A DNA stretch of 64,000 nucleotides from Blastocatellia bacterium (GCA_016705245.1 JADIYM010000007.1:1-64000); one strand, 5' to 3'. Positions 39,697-49,645 are shown, counted from the stretch's first letter. The notes: a model not told the origin generated them from the letters alone. A program made the numbers and translations.

Positions 39697-40199
39697 CGGA
39701 TGCCTTCGTCGGGGAGCCGGAATCGCGAGTAGAGCCGGACGACCCAGCCGATGACGAAGAGGATGAATCCGAAGAAGACCGGCCAGAACCAGTTCATCGG
39801 GAGGTTGCGCGTGTAGCCGACGTTGGCTTCGAAGATGAGCTGGAACGTGACGACGAAGAATATGAGGATGCCGACGAAGATCCAGGTCGTCATTTCGGCG
39901 AGGTCGGCGCGGGTGTCGGCTTCGCGGTCTCCGGAGAGCCAGTAGTCGCGGTTGGGAAGGTTGAGCGAGCCGGCCGGAATCTTGGCGATGAGCAACTGGG
40001 TGCCGAATGCGAGCAGTAGGAAAAACGCAATGAAGCCGCCGTATAAGGCGACGAAGGCGCCCTTCGACATCCAGCCGTTCGGATTGCCGACGAGGTCGAA
40101 GTGAGACGCGACCATGCGTGGGAGGCGCAGCGAGTAGAACGCGATCTGCCCGGCGGCGACGAACCCGGCGAAGACGGCGATGAGGCGGGTGACTTTCAT
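39693..40199 (-). CDS. DUF1648-type integral membrane protein
   Basis: 168 residues with four hydrophobic helices. The DUF1648 hallmark is near the N-terminus: SHFDLVGNPNGWMSKG (HFxxxGxxxxW). The rest alternates helices (AFVALYGGFIAFFLLLAFG, FVGILIFFVVTFQLIFEA, FFGFILFVIGWVVRLYSRF). Start chosen at ATG 40199, where a compact first helix begins. Function unknown. Translationally coupled to the BtpA-family gene. Confidence 0.8.
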   Translation of the reverse strand: MKVTRLIAVFAGFVAAGQIAFYSLRLPRMVASHFDLVGNPNGWMSKGAFVALYGGFIAFFLLLAFGTQLLIAKIPAGSLNLPNRDYWLSGDREADTRADLAEMTTWIFVGILIFFVVTFQLIFEANVGYTRNLPMNWFWPVFFGFILFVIGWVVRLYSRFRLPDEGIR

Positions 40200-40246
40200 G
40201 GCGGAGGTCTCCGGGGCGAAGGTACCGCCAAGTGGGGCGAGTTCCA

Positions 40247-40318
40247 AGAGAGAAGAGCTTCGCACACGGAGACACCGAGGCTCAGTGACACGGAGGAGGA
40301 AAAGCACGGAGGCCCGGA
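40247..40318. repeat. Family A repeat, single arm
   Basis: AGAGCTTCGCACACGGAGAC and following CGAGGCTCAGTGACACGGAG words match one arm of family A; no complementary arm follows. Marks the start of an 890-base region (40200-41088) with no clear gene. Confidence 0.65.
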
Positions 40319-40319
40319 G

Positions 40320-40487
40320 ATGTCCTCTCCGAGCCTTCTGCAAGCTCAGCTAAGGCCCGGTAGCGTTCCGCCGCGAAGCTTCAAAGAAGGCATTGTCTAT
40401 GTCGAGGCACCTCAGATCAAGAAGGGCAAGGTAACGCTCAACCTCGTTGGATTGTGGCCCGATCCGATCGTTCTCGAAGTGACCTAG
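40320..40487 (+). pseudogene. Possible 3' remnant of an exported-protein gene
   Basis: A 55-codon reading ends at TAG 40487. Its second half (KEGIVYVEAPQIKKGKVTLN then PDPIVLEVT) looks like the last strands of a secreted beta-sandwich protein. The first 20 codons run out of the repeat at 40247 and look non-coding. It could be a decayed gene end or chance; I see no homolog in the window. Confidence 0.3.
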
Positions 40488-40832
40488 TCGGATTGATCGG
40501 GATACGGGACAGGCCTAGTCCGGTGGAAGCCGGCTACGCCGGAGCGCTGTAGGAGGGGACATGACTCCATGTGACTGACGATGCGAATGGACACCGGCGT
40601 CCCGACCGGGAACTCGCTCCCGAGGCCGCTCCCTTTCATGACGATCATGCCGGCAGTGGCGTCTCGCTCGTCATAATCGCGCTTGAAAGCCGTCCGAACT
40701 CCGGGGCAAACGCGGAACGGCGCGGCATGATCCGGCACGCCACGCCGTTCTGGTCGACAGGTCTCGACCGCCCGCGAGCACCACGGCGCCTCGAGGAGCC
40801 TGGCGGAGTAAGCAGTAGTCATCGCATTCTGA

Positions 40833-41014
40833 AAGCCCCGGCGAAGGAGCCAGAGCCCACGGCCTAAGCCGTGGGATTCGTCTTGAACGATGCTCGAGCC
40901 CCGGGGCGAAACAACACCGTCCGGTCCGTTGTTTCACCCGGGGCTGTGCTTTCCTGTGGAAGCTGTCCCACGGCTTGCGCCGTGGGCTCTGGCTCTTTCG
41001 CCCATCCGGGGCTC
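40833..41014. repeat. Family F nested palindromic element
   Basis: Outer arms AGCCCCGGCGAAGGAGCCAG...CCCACGGC (from 40834) and TCCCACGGCTTGCGCCGTGG...GGCTCTGGC...CCGGGGCT (to 41014) pair. Inside, GAGCCCCGGGGCGAAACAAC and GTTGTTTCACCCGGGGCT form a second hairpin. It is the main recognisable content of the gap before the Kelch gene; 40488-40832 shows nothing I can name. Confidence 0.8.
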
Positions 41015-41088
41015 GAAGACAAAACGAGGCTCTCACTTCACCGACGAGAATCAGACTCCACTCGGAAGCGGACTATCCCGACAGTCTC

Positions 41089-42915
41089 CTAAGGAATCGT
41101 CATAAGCTCACCGGCCTTGAGTGACCCATTCGTCGAGTTGTATCCGCCGCAGACGAGGATGCGGCCGTTGCCGAGCGTGACCGCCGCATGCCGACCGCGC
41201 GATTTTTGCATGGCGGTCCACTGCGAGAGACCGGGGTTGTTCGTCGCCCAGTTGTAGAGCGCGACGTCGCTAACAGCGTTTCCGGCCGCATCGAACCCGC
41301 CGATGACGAGCGCGTACGAGTTGAGTGTCCCGCCCGAGATCGTCACGATCGCGGCGCGCTCGCGTGGGAGGTAGAACGGGTGCGAGTTGAGTCTCCACGG
41401 GTTGCGGAGGTTGCCGTACTCGACCTCGTCGAAAAGATAGTAGGTGTTGCTCAGGCCAGTACTCGTCCGTCCGCATGCGACGAGGATTTGCTGAATCCCG
41501 AGCTGGGTCGCCGAGTGGTTGTACCTGGCCATGTCGGCTGGAGGCGTGAGGTAGGCCGGCGTGGCCCACGCATTGGTCGCGGGGTTGAACTCAGACGCGA
41601 CGAGCGGGATGAACGAGCCGCCGGCCGCCGTGTAGGTGATTCCCCCGGTTACGAGCACGCGACCGTTGACGTTCTGGTAGGAGGACACCATTCTCGTCGC
41701 GGTATGCCCGGCCACGGCTGCCGGCATGTCGCCCACGAGCGACCACGACCCGTTCGTTGGGTCATAGACTTCGCATCTCGTGAGCGACACGCGCGGCGTG
41801 CCGTTGTAGCCACCCGCGACGAGGACCCGCCCGTCCGCAAGAAGCGTCGCCGTGTGCTCGGCGCGAGCGGCCGCCATCGACCCCGTGTACGCCCACGTTC
41901 CCGTTGAAGGCGTGTAGATTTCACAGCTCGCGATGGCGGTGCCCGTAGTACCGAGACCTCCGGTGACGAGCACCTTCCCATTGCCGAGCACCACGGCCCG
42001 GTGGAAGGCCCGTCCCGCTTTGAGCGACCCGGTCGCGGTCCATGCGTTCGTGGACGACGCGTAGATCTCGCAGGTCCGGGTCGGCGATGGCGTCGAATCC
42101 GTCTGGCCGCCGATTGCGAGGGCCTTCCCGCCGCCGAGCCAGACGGCCTCGTGCGCGTCGCGTGACGTCGCCATGTTTGCGGTCAAGACCCAGCTCGGAT
42201 CGACCACGAGTGGCATGCGCAATCCCGTCGTGTCAACGATCAGGCGAAGCGTTGCGCGGCCGGGCACGGCGTCGATCTCGTAACGAGCGGCGGTTGTCGA
42301 GCGACGTCCGTCGGCGTCCACGGCATATGGCGCTTCGATCGACAAACTCTCGCCCTCGACCTCGCGCCCCTCGACGTCGAAGCGCAGGCCACCGTCGCCA
42401 CGCTGCTCGACCGACACCCCTTCCGACAGGTGAAGGTCATAGTCGTACTCGGTGGGCGCTTCCTGGTTGCGCAGGACAAGAAACTCTTCTGAACGCGTGG
42501 GGTCAAGCCGGTGGACCGAATCGACGCCCGGGAAGACTTCGCGATACGCTACCTTCCCACGGGTAATCTCGGCCGTACTCGCGCGGGCGCCCCTCAACGT
42601 GTAGGCAATGGTCGCGGCGCGCGAACACACGGCGTAGGTGCCGTCCGCCGTATAGGGAAACACTATTCCGAAGGCCGTGTCGTCATTCGACGATGCCACT
42701 GGGTCGCTCGGGGTCCGAAACCCGACTCCGGACACCGGCCCGTCGACCGTGTCGAAGACGGTCTCGCGAGCCGTCGCATGGCCAGGCCGCTCGGCGATTT
42801 CTGTCCCGGAGCGGGGGGCTGCGGGACGACCGAAGGCTGAGAGAGGGCTTCCGATCGTGAAGTGTACGAGGACGAGAATCGCTACCACTCGAGTTACTGA
42901 AGGAGTCGTTGTCAT
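41089..42915 (-). CDS. Secreted Kelch-repeat beta-propeller protein
   Basis: 608 residues from ATG 42915 (AAGGA about 13 bases upstream); an ATG seven codons earlier is possible. Signal peptide SVTRVVAILVLVHFTIGS. Residues about 45-245 form an N-terminal beta domain (KVAYREVFPGVDSVHRLDP, EYDYDLHLSEGV, LPLVVDPSWV to end) like that preceding propellers in SBBP/RHS-type surface proteins. From about 255 onward come at least six Kelch blades with the GGK/G...L.TGG pattern (HRAVVLGNGKVLVTGGLG, HTATLLADGRVLVAGGYN, HAAVTLGNGRILVCGGYN). Likely extracellular; ligand unknown. Confidence 0.85.
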   Translation of the reverse strand: MTTTPSVTRVVAILVLVHFTIGSPLSAFGRPAAPRSGTEIAERPGHATARETVFDTVDGPVSGVGFRTPSDPVASSNDDTAFGIVFPYTADGTYAVCSRAATIAYTLRGARASTAEITRGKVAYREVFPGVDSVHRLDPTRSEEFLVLRNQEAPTEYDYDLHLSEGVSVEQRGDGGLRFDVEGREVEGESLSIEAPYAVDADGRRSTTAARYEIDAVPGRATLRLIVDTTGLRMPLVVDPSWVLTANMATSRDAHEAVWLGGGKALAIGGQTDSTPSPTRTCEIYASSTNAWTATGSLKAGRAFHRAVVLGNGKVLVTGGLGTTGTAIASCEIYTPSTGTWAYTGSMAAARAEHTATLLADGRVLVAGGYNGTPRVSLTRCEVYDPTNGSWSLVGDMPAAVAGHTATRMVSSYQNVNGRVLVTGGITYTAAGGSFIPLVASEFNPATNAWATPAYLTPPADMARYNHSATQLGIQQILVACGRTSTGLSNTYYLFDEVEYGNLRNPWRLNSHPFYLPRERAAIVTISGGTLNSYALVIGGFDAAGNAVSDVALYNWATNNPGLSQWTAMQKSRGRHAAVTLGNGRILVCGGYNSTNGSLKAGELMTIP

Positions 42916-43217
42916 CGGAATTGGTCCTTGATCCATATCGTACTGATCTCCGGGTTCGAGATTTTTGGTCCGGATCGTATCATCCTTTTTCGGGCGTCGG
43001 AATGGAGGGGGTCTCGCCGCGGCTCTGGGACGTGGCGGGCTCGTGCGAATCGCGGGTCCGGCGCAGCGTGACGGCAAGTGGCTCGCACAGCCGATGACGA
43101 GCGGCGAGGCCTGACGGGAAACGCTGCGTTGGCATGCTGATCCCGGACTCGCCGCTTCCGTCCGTGGAGCGCGTAGGCCGAAAGGTTCCCGGAACCGTCC
43201 TCCCCTCGTGGGCGTAG

Positions 43218-44085
43218 ATCGGCCGGACGCTTCACCGAGCCTTTCGATCGAACATTGGGATCACGCCTGCGGTTCGCGCGTTCGCGCCCGATGCGAACGG
43301 CGGCGGATTCTGCCTCTACGACGACGTGGAGCGAACGGCGACCGAGTTGGCGAAGCTCTCGCCGAAGGACGCGGCGGGGTATCGCGAATTCCGGAGAGCG
43401 TTCGAACGCATCGGGAAGGTCCTCGGGCCGATCCTGCGGACGACGCCGCCGTCGATCGATCGGCCGACGGCGGGTGACGCGATTGCGTTCCTGAAGGTCG
43501 GCAAGAACTTCCGCGGACTCGGAAAGCGCGATGCCTATCGGCTGCTGCGATGGGGACCGATGGCTGTCGCCGATCTCGTCTCGGAGTTCTTTGAAACCGA
43601 CCTGCTGCGCGCCGCAATCGCCGCTCGAGGCATCTACGGCAGCTTTGCCGGTCCCTGGTCGGCAGGGACTGCCCTTCCCCTTCTCTTGCAGGCTGCAGTC
43701 GACGGACAGGCGCTTGCGCCATCGCAGACCGTGCGTGGCGGGCTCGGTGCGCTGTCGGACGCGATCGCGTCGGCCGCGAAGTCGTTCGGCGCCGAGGTTC
43801 GAACGGGCGCACCCGTAGCCTCGATTCTCGTCCGCGAAAACCGCGCCGTCGGCGTCGTCCTCGAGAGCGGCGAAGAGATCCTGGCGAAGGCCGTCGTCTC
43901 GAACGCGGACCCGAAGCGGACGTTCCTCGAACTCGTCGATCCGGGCGACATCGATCCGGACTTTGCCGGCAAGATCAGCAACTACCGGATGGCTGGAGTC
44001 ACGGCGAAGGTGAACTACGCGCTGTCGGGACTTCCGGCGTTCCACGCTCCGGCGCACGTAACGAAAATCGCGCCGTCAGCGGGTG
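43218..44085 (+). pseudogene. Truncated NAD(P)/FAD-dependent oxidoreductase (phytoene-dehydrogenase-related)
   Basis: A frame open from 43218 encodes recognisable homology from about 43250 (ITPAVRAFAPDANGGGFCLY, ELAKLSPKDAAGYREFRRAF, GIYGSFAGPWSAGTALPLLL, VRGGLGALSDAIASAAKSFG, KAVVSNADPKRTFLELVDP) to about 44060. The N-terminal FAD-binding GxGxxG part is missing, and the C-terminal third is replaced at about 44060-44090 by IS sequence in the opposite direction. No start codon or ribosome-binding site fits. It is a gene fragment related to COG1233 carotenoid/retinol desaturase-like flavoproteins. The 300 bases before it (42916-43217) hold the Kelch promoter side and nothing else identifiable. 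Confidence 0.8.
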
Positions 44086-44087
44086 GG

Positions 44088-44478
44088 AGCTCAGCAGATC
44101 CCGCTTGGTCGCCGCGTTCTCGAAGCGAGACAGGGTCGGCTGCGAAGCAAGCGATCGTCCGTCTATCGGGTCGCGATCGAGCAGCAGTTTCTGAATGGGA
44201 TCGTCCGCGAGTCGATCCGAGTCGTTGCAATCCGCGTAGCCGCACGCGATCAAGTGAATCCGCTGCCGGAGCATGTCGCGCATCGAGTGCGCGACCTTTC
44301 CAGCCTGGCGCGGATCGAGAAACTCGCGAGCCATCGCCTCGGTCAGACCGAGCGATTCGTCGACGGCGCGCAACAGAATCGCGCCGCCGTCCGAGCTCGA
44401 ATAAGGCTGATCGAAGGCGGCAATGACAGGTTTGAGTAAGAGGTTCTGGAAAAGAAAGGTCTGCGTGGTATCCTGCAA
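44088..44478 (-). pseudogene. Truncated IS1380-family transposase
   Basis: The N-terminal 130 residues from ATG 44478 match IS1380 transposases: FDQPYSSSDGGAILLRAVDE, DPRQAGKVAHSMRDMLRQRI, ACGYADCNDSDRLADDPI, DGRSLASQPTLSRFENAA. Homology stops after KRDLLS at about 44088, where sequence of the truncated oxidoreductase begins, so most of the DDE catalytic domain is gone. The expected terminal inverted repeat would lie in 44480-44575 but I could not find a matching partner. Inactive remnant. Confidence 0.85.
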
Positions 44479-44576
44479 GGCGAAATAGGCTCCTGTGTGG
44501 CGTTAAAGGGGTTTTTGATCAACAACTTATACGTAGCAGGGGCCTTCTTGTTTCTCACCTTCATGAATAATCCGGG

Positions 44577-47500
44577 CTAGGGCTTCGATCCCTGAAGTGC
44601 GACAGGCGCCAACTTGATCACCCGCACACTGCGAATATTCGAGAAGAAGTAACTTGCTATGTACAGTCGGCCGTCACTATCCATTGCCATTCTACCGGGA
44701 TTATCCATCGCACATTCGCGTGCAGCGTATCCGTCGCCTGTGTTTGCTTGAACTCCAGCAATTCCGGCTATGTAAGTCACTACTCCGGATCCGAAGTCCA
44801 GACGAAGGACCAGGTGATTGAGCGAGTCAGCAATAAGCAGATTGCCTGAACCGTCAACGACAATCCCATTAATCCAGCCATACCTTGCAGCCGATATCGG
44901 CTCGCCGTCTATCGGAACACCGGCGGCTCCACCGGCTATCGTAGTTATCGTCCCCGAACTGTCCACTCGTCGAATTGCTGCACCGTCGGCTATATACAGA
45001 TCCCCGTTCTGAGCCAACGCAATGCAGTCCGGAGACGCAAGCGTCGCCGCCACGGCTGGCCCCCCCTCGCCAGAGTACTCATCGCCCGAATGGAGTCGAC
45101 CGGCCACCGTTCTGACTCTCTGGCTAGAAACTTCGATCTTCCGGACACGCCTCGACAAAACGTCCAAAAGAAAAATGTCTCCGTTTGGTGCCTGCAGCAT
45201 GTCCGCTACTGAAGCGAAGTCTGCATTCCGCGCCAGCGCACCATCAGAGCCGTCCGTTCCGTGACCCGCAACATAATTGAGCGCTCCGGACTCCCCGACC
45301 ATCCAGACGATCGTCGGGCTCTTGTCAAAAGGTGTATCGTTGAACAACAAACGAGATCGACTTCCGGCTGCTACACAATAGGGAACAACGGAGGCACCCA
45401 GTGCTGGAGCACCGTCAGAAGAACTACCGTTGACCTGAAAAGCGCCATTTCCTATAGGCGTCGAGAGATTGCCCGACTGCGGATCTACAACCCGAATTCC
45501 ACGGGCCGTAGCGTCCGCAATGCAGAGGCCGACTCCGTCTACCCAGGCGATATCCGTCATCCCGCTGATGTTTGCACTTGTCGCGTAGCCACCATCTCCG
45601 GCGAGTGCAATTCGGCGGCCTCCCGCAATCGTTGAGATAGACCCCTCTTTTCGATCGATCAGACGAATGCGCTCGCTGAATTTGTCAGCCACGAGGACAT
45701 TTCCAGACCCGTCTACGTCCAGGGATACACCTTCAACGTAGCATCGAGTGGCTGGCCCTCCCTCGCCGAGCACACCATAGGCTCCCCCGCCGCCTACGGT
45801 CGTTCGTGCACCAGATTCGAGGTTCAGTCTCACGATCAGATTATTCGAGACGTCCGAGAAGAGAAGCCCTCCATTGCCATCGAGTGCAACGTTGGAACCC
45901 CCGTCAGCGCACACGCGGATGCGTTTGTCGGCGACGCAAACAATGCGCCCGAAATTTTCGTCAGGTACGTCAACTTCGAGCGCAAGAAATCCCGATTCGT
46001 CAATGTCGAGACTGTCGACCCGAAAGTACCTCGCCGTCGCGAGTTCTCCGTTGACTGGCAGTCCATTCACGGGGCCGCCGCCGGCCACGACACTCACGAC
46101 GCCAGTTCCGGCATCGACACGTAGAACGCGGCGATTGCCCGAATCCGAAACGAAAATGGACCCGAATCGATCAATGGCAATGTCCGTGGGTTGCCTCAGG
46201 AGGAACCCGGTCCCTGCAAGGCCGCCTGCCTTGCCAGAGCCGGGCTGGCCGGCCGTTCCAAGAACCGTTGTCGCTTCCGACGAGATTGGATCAAGTCGAA
46301 CAACTCGGTCAAATCCAGTGTCGGCAACGTACAGCGCCCCGTCCGGCGCAACAGCCACCCCCCTTGGCTGGTACAGTCCAAACGCAGTTCCCAGGCTGCC
46401 GTCTGCTACAACGATGGGCAAACCCGTGCCAATGACCGTCGTGATGACGCCGCTCGAAGCATCGATGCGACGCACACGATTCGAGTTCGGCGAAGCAAAA
46501 AACAGGTTGCCGGTCCCGTCGAGTCGGATGTCACCAAACGAAAATCCGTCCCCACGCCCAGCCGCGCCCAAATCAAGCGTCGAATCCGATGCCAGGCCTC
46601 CGTCTCCGAGAGCCGGAGTTGCCGTACCAGCGTAGGTCGTGATCTCTCCATCCGAAAGCTCATCGAGCGTCGGTGGCACGACGTCAATCTCGGTCTGCGC
46701 AACTCCGCCCCGTGTGATCACCGAGATGAGCCGCGCTCCCCTTGCCAGCACAGGCAGCCTGACAAACAGGCGCGTCGAGCTTTCGACTCTTACAGAGTCG
46801 AGTGGTGTCCCATCTACTACAACACGAGTCTCCGGCGGAAAATTTTCCCCAATAATGAGTGTCTCATCCGTCTGAGTGTCCTCCGGCATTCTCGTTCTGC
46901 TCAAGCTAATGATCTTGGGCGCGCCGACTTCCACAACGGCGATTGCGACTCCCGGCGACGATGCGTCGGCGTCGGCGATGATCGCGCGGGTGCCGGAGAC
47001 GACGATGCTGGCCGGACGGCCGAGGCTCCCGGGTTGCGCGAGCAGCACTCGCGCTTCCGTCTTGTCCGCAGCGCGCGTGATGACCGATGCGCCCAGCGAA
47101 TCCACGACGCAGACGTTCTGTGCGCTGTCGAAGGCCACCGACGTCGGTGCCGAGAACACGAACCCCGAGGCTGGAGTTCCACGTCCAGCTTTCGACGCGA
47201 CACCGGCTGTCGACACGCGGCCGAAGTACGGCGATCCTCCCGGCTCGATCCGCACCAGCCTCACAGCATTGTTACCCGTGTCCGCGACAGCCAGCAGGTT
47301 TCCTTCCGTGTTGATCGCGAGTCCAGACGGGAGATTGAACGACGCCTCGCGGAACAGTCCATTCCGGAAACCGAATACTCCGGGCTGGCCTGCCAGCAAC
47401 GAGACGGCGTCACCTCTGCCATTCAGGTAATAAAGCGCGTGGTTTCTTGTGTCGGCCACGAACAGCGACTGCCCGATCGCGGCGACGCCCTTAGGCGAGT

Positions 47501-48209
47501 CGAAGACCGCTTCGGCGGCCGGCACCACGTCCGCATCGATTCGGCCGGGGAGCTGCGGGACGCCGGTTGCGATGCTCGTCCGACCGTCGAAACCGACCTT
47601 CCGGATGCAGTGATTGTCGGTGTCCGCGACATAGAGGCCGCCGTTCGTCGACACGTCGACGCCAAGCCCCGTCGGATAATTGAGTCGAGCATTCTGGCCC
47701 GTCCCATCCTGGTACCCGGCCACGCCCTTCGTTCCGGCGAAGATCTCGTCACGCACACCGTCCGACCTGTAGATAACCTGTTCGTCTGGGCTCGTCAGGT
47801 AGATCCGGCCCGCGGAGTCGCTCTTCGTGTCGCCGTCACCCATAGAGCCGTGACGCCGCGTGACACGGGCTACGACGGCCGTAGTCGTGGCCTCGCCTCG
47901 TCCGGTCACTGCGGTGATTGTCACGAAACCGTAAAGCTTGCCCTTGAGCACGCCCTTTTTCGTGACCTTCGCGACGGTGGGACTTCCGGTCTTCCACACA
48001 GTGACGGACACATCGCCCGTCTCGTCTACAACCCGTAGCCGGATGTTGCTGCGTTCGTTGACGACCGGGGGATTCTCTCCAGCGGGTCCGACGATTCGTA
48101 GCTGCGGAGCCGGAGCCGATGCGGACACACACGCAAGGGGTTCAGTGACCGCAAACCCAAGTGCAATTGCCAAAGTCGCCGCGACAAAAGAGCGTAAACG
48201 CAATGACAC
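44577..48209 (-). CDS. Giant secreted NHL-repeat beta-propeller protein
   Basis: 1210 residues with a signal peptide (RSFVAATLAIALGFAVTE). A short Ig-like domain (about 40-115) is followed by NHL blades (RLNYPTGLGVDVSTNGGLYV, SFNLPSGLAINTEGNLLAVA, YQPRGVAVAPDGALYVADTG, LASPDCIALAQNGDLYIADG). An IPT/TIG-like domain (about 431-520, SLSRTRMPEDTQTDETLIIG) separates two propeller sets. Base composition changes inside the gene: bases about 44580-46915 are much less GC-rich than 46915-48209 and than the neighbours, though the frame is continuous. NHL propellers bind proteins or polysaccharides; the partner is unknown. Confidence 0.87.
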   Translation of the reverse strand: MSLRLRSFVAATLAIALGFAVTEPLACVSASAPAPQLRIVGPAGENPPVVNERSNIRLRVVDETGDVSVTVWKTGSPTVAKVTKKGVLKGKLYGFVTITAVTGRGEATTTAVVARVTRRHGSMGDGDTKSDSAGRIYLTSPDEQVIYRSDGVRDEIFAGTKGVAGYQDGTGQNARLNYPTGLGVDVSTNGGLYVADTDNHCIRKVGFDGRTSIATGVPQLPGRIDADVVPAAEAVFDSPKGVAAIGQSLFVADTRNHALYYLNGRGDAVSLLAGQPGVFGFRNGLFREASFNLPSGLAINTEGNLLAVADTGNNAVRLVRIEPGGSPYFGRVSTAGVASKAGRGTPASGFVFSAPTSVAFDSAQNVCVVDSLGASVITRAADKTEARVLLAQPGSLGRPASIVVSGTRAIIADADASSPGVAIAVVEVGAPKIISLSRTRMPEDTQTDETLIIGENFPPETRVVVDGTPLDSVRVESSTRLFVRLPVLARGARLISVITRGGVAQTEIDVVPPTLDELSDGEITTYAGTATPALGDGGLASDSTLDLGAAGRGDGFSFGDIRLDGTGNLFFASPNSNRVRRIDASSGVITTVIGTGLPIVVADGSLGTAFGLYQPRGVAVAPDGALYVADTGFDRVVRLDPISSEATTVLGTAGQPGSGKAGGLAGTGFLLRQPTDIAIDRFGSIFVSDSGNRRVLRVDAGTGVVSVVAGGGPVNGLPVNGELATARYFRVDSLDIDESGFLALEVDVPDENFGRIVCVADKRIRVCADGGSNVALDGNGGLLFSDVSNNLIVRLNLESGARTTVGGGGAYGVLGEGGPATRCYVEGVSLDVDGSGNVLVADKFSERIRLIDRKEGSISTIAGGRRIALAGDGGYATSANISGMTDIAWVDGVGLCIADATARGIRVVDPQSGNLSTPIGNGAFQVNGSSSDGAPALGASVVPYCVAAGSRSRLLFNDTPFDKSPTIVWMVGESGALNYVAGHGTDGSDGALARNADFASVADMLQAPNGDIFLLDVLSRRVRKIEVSSQRVRTVAGRLHSGDEYSGEGGPAVAATLASPDCIALAQNGDLYIADGAAIRRVDSSGTITTIAGGAAGVPIDGEPISAARYGWINGIVVDGSGNLLIADSLNHLVLRLDFGSGVVTYIAGIAGVQANTGDGYAARECAMDNPGRMAMDSDGRLYIASYFFSNIRSVRVIKLAPVALQGSKP

Positions 48210-48269
48210 TGAAGACTCCTCCGAAATACCTGGCGTAATGCACAGCGAACCAAGTTAGCACATCCTGGC

Positions 48270-48312
48270 CTCGGTGCCTCGGTGCCTCGGTGCCTCTGTG
48301 CGCGAAGCTCTC
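48270..48312. repeat. Family A repeat, single arm
   Basis: Three tandem CTCGGTGC words, then CTCTGTGCGCGAAGCTCTCT, correspond to the right arm of the 52142 element. No left arm is present. It lies between the M12B protease end and the NHL gene. Confidence 0.7.
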
Positions 48313-48340
48313 TTGTTTTCTTTTCGCCCCCGGAAACGTC

Positions 48341-48375
48341 GAATCCCCGCAAGCCTCGTCGGCCTGCGGGGATTC
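48341..48375. terminator. Conserved hairpin at protease 3' end (copy 1)
   Basis: GAATCCCCGCA and TGCGGGGATTC form an 11-bp perfect stem 24 bases after the M12B protease stop. The same hairpin, in near-identical context, follows the two subtilisin genes (52262, 57599). It has no T-run, so it may be a terminator, a processing signal or a recombination boundary. Confidence 0.55.
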
Positions 48376-49645
48376 GTTCGATTCGTTCTGCGAATCGGTT
48401 AGTTCGCCGTCACGGCGATGTCATCGAGCGCGATTCCATCTGTCTGGACGCTCGCATCCGATGTCAATCGGAACCGGATCTTCAGGTTCGCCTGTCCCGC
48501 GTAGCTGTTCAGGCTGTACGTGTTCGCCAGCATCCCCACTCCCGCCGTCGATGACCAGTTCAAGGACGTGCCATTCAAGCCATTGCCCGACGTCAGCGCC
48601 GTCCAGCTCGTCCCGCCGTTTGTCGAGATCTCGACCTTGAAGTAGTCGTACCCCGCTTCCGTCCGGTACTTCGATCGGAATGCCAGCGACGCCGACGTCC
48701 TTCCGGCCAGCGAGAATGCCGGCGAGATCAGGCTCTGGTCCAGGTTGTTCGGGTATGCCGTCGACGCCTGGTTCGAACGGAATCCGTTCGTGCCCGTGTG
48801 GCGCCCGGCCGTCGAAACGATCCAGTTGTTCCCCGTCACGTTCGTCGACACCGTCCACCCCGCCGCTCCCGACTCGGCACCCTCGGAGAGGACCGTTACC
48901 GGACCCGTGCCAGGGCACGTCAGCGCCAGCGTGTACGAACCCGCCGTGCTCGGATCGTAGCTCGTCGCCTCGATGAAGTATGTCGTTCCCGCCGTCACCG
49001 TGTAGGTGATCCTCGAGTTCGTCGTGCCGGTGACGCCGTCATCGTCCTGCATGAGCGCCGTCGTCGCCCCGAGCGAACTCTTCAGCACCAGGTACGTGTC
49101 CATTGGCGACGCGGTCATCGTGATCGTCGCCGTTCCACTCGCCGACGGCGTGAAGCTGTAGTTGTCCGCGTAGTAGGTCGGTCCGCGTACACTCCCGCGT
49201 GCGTCCGTCGAAGCCAGAGCGCCGGCCACCGATGCGCCGCATGCGATAGGCGTTGCGCCCGTCGTCGCCGCCGCCTGGTTCACCGTGAACGTCGCTCCGG
49301 CGATCGTCAGCGTTCCATTTCGCGCCGCGCCCGCGTTCGCCGCGACCGAGTAACCAACCGAGCCGTTGCCGGAGCCGCTCGCGCCGCTCGTGATCGTCAG
49401 CCACGCCGCGTTCGACGTCGCCGTCCACGCGCATCCCGCTCCGGCCGTAACAGTCACCGTTCCCGTCGTCGCTCCAGCAGCCGGGCTCGCGCTCGTCGGA
49501 CTGATCGAGTAGGGTGCAGCTTGCACCAGCCGCCTGGTTCACCGTGAAGGTCTGCCCCGCGATCGTCAGCGTGCCACTGCGCGCCGCGCCGGTGTTCGCC
49601 CCGACCGAGTAACCAACCGAACCGTTGCCCGAGCCGCTCGCGCCG
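48341..49645. repeat. Near-identical 1.3-kb duplication, copy 1 (3' part of the M12B protease)
   Basis: From the 3' hairpin through the jelly-roll-like, PPC and second BACON modules into the first BACON, this tract matches 57599-58885 with only a handful of differences seen by eye (for example near 48411, 48870-48880, 49510 and 49626). Two of the differences are single-base length changes that break a reading frame. Confidence 0.92.

Noticed and set aside
38845..40275. A single 476-codon protein covering the BtpA gene and upstream sequence
   Set aside because: The upstream half is out of frame with a clear DUF1648 membrane protein, and BtpA homology begins exactly at the ATG at 39696.
40484..40822. 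112-codon minus-strand and 98-codon plus-strand readings
   Set aside because: Neither has a ribosome-binding site, recognisable motif or coding-like composition; they overlap each other and a repeat.
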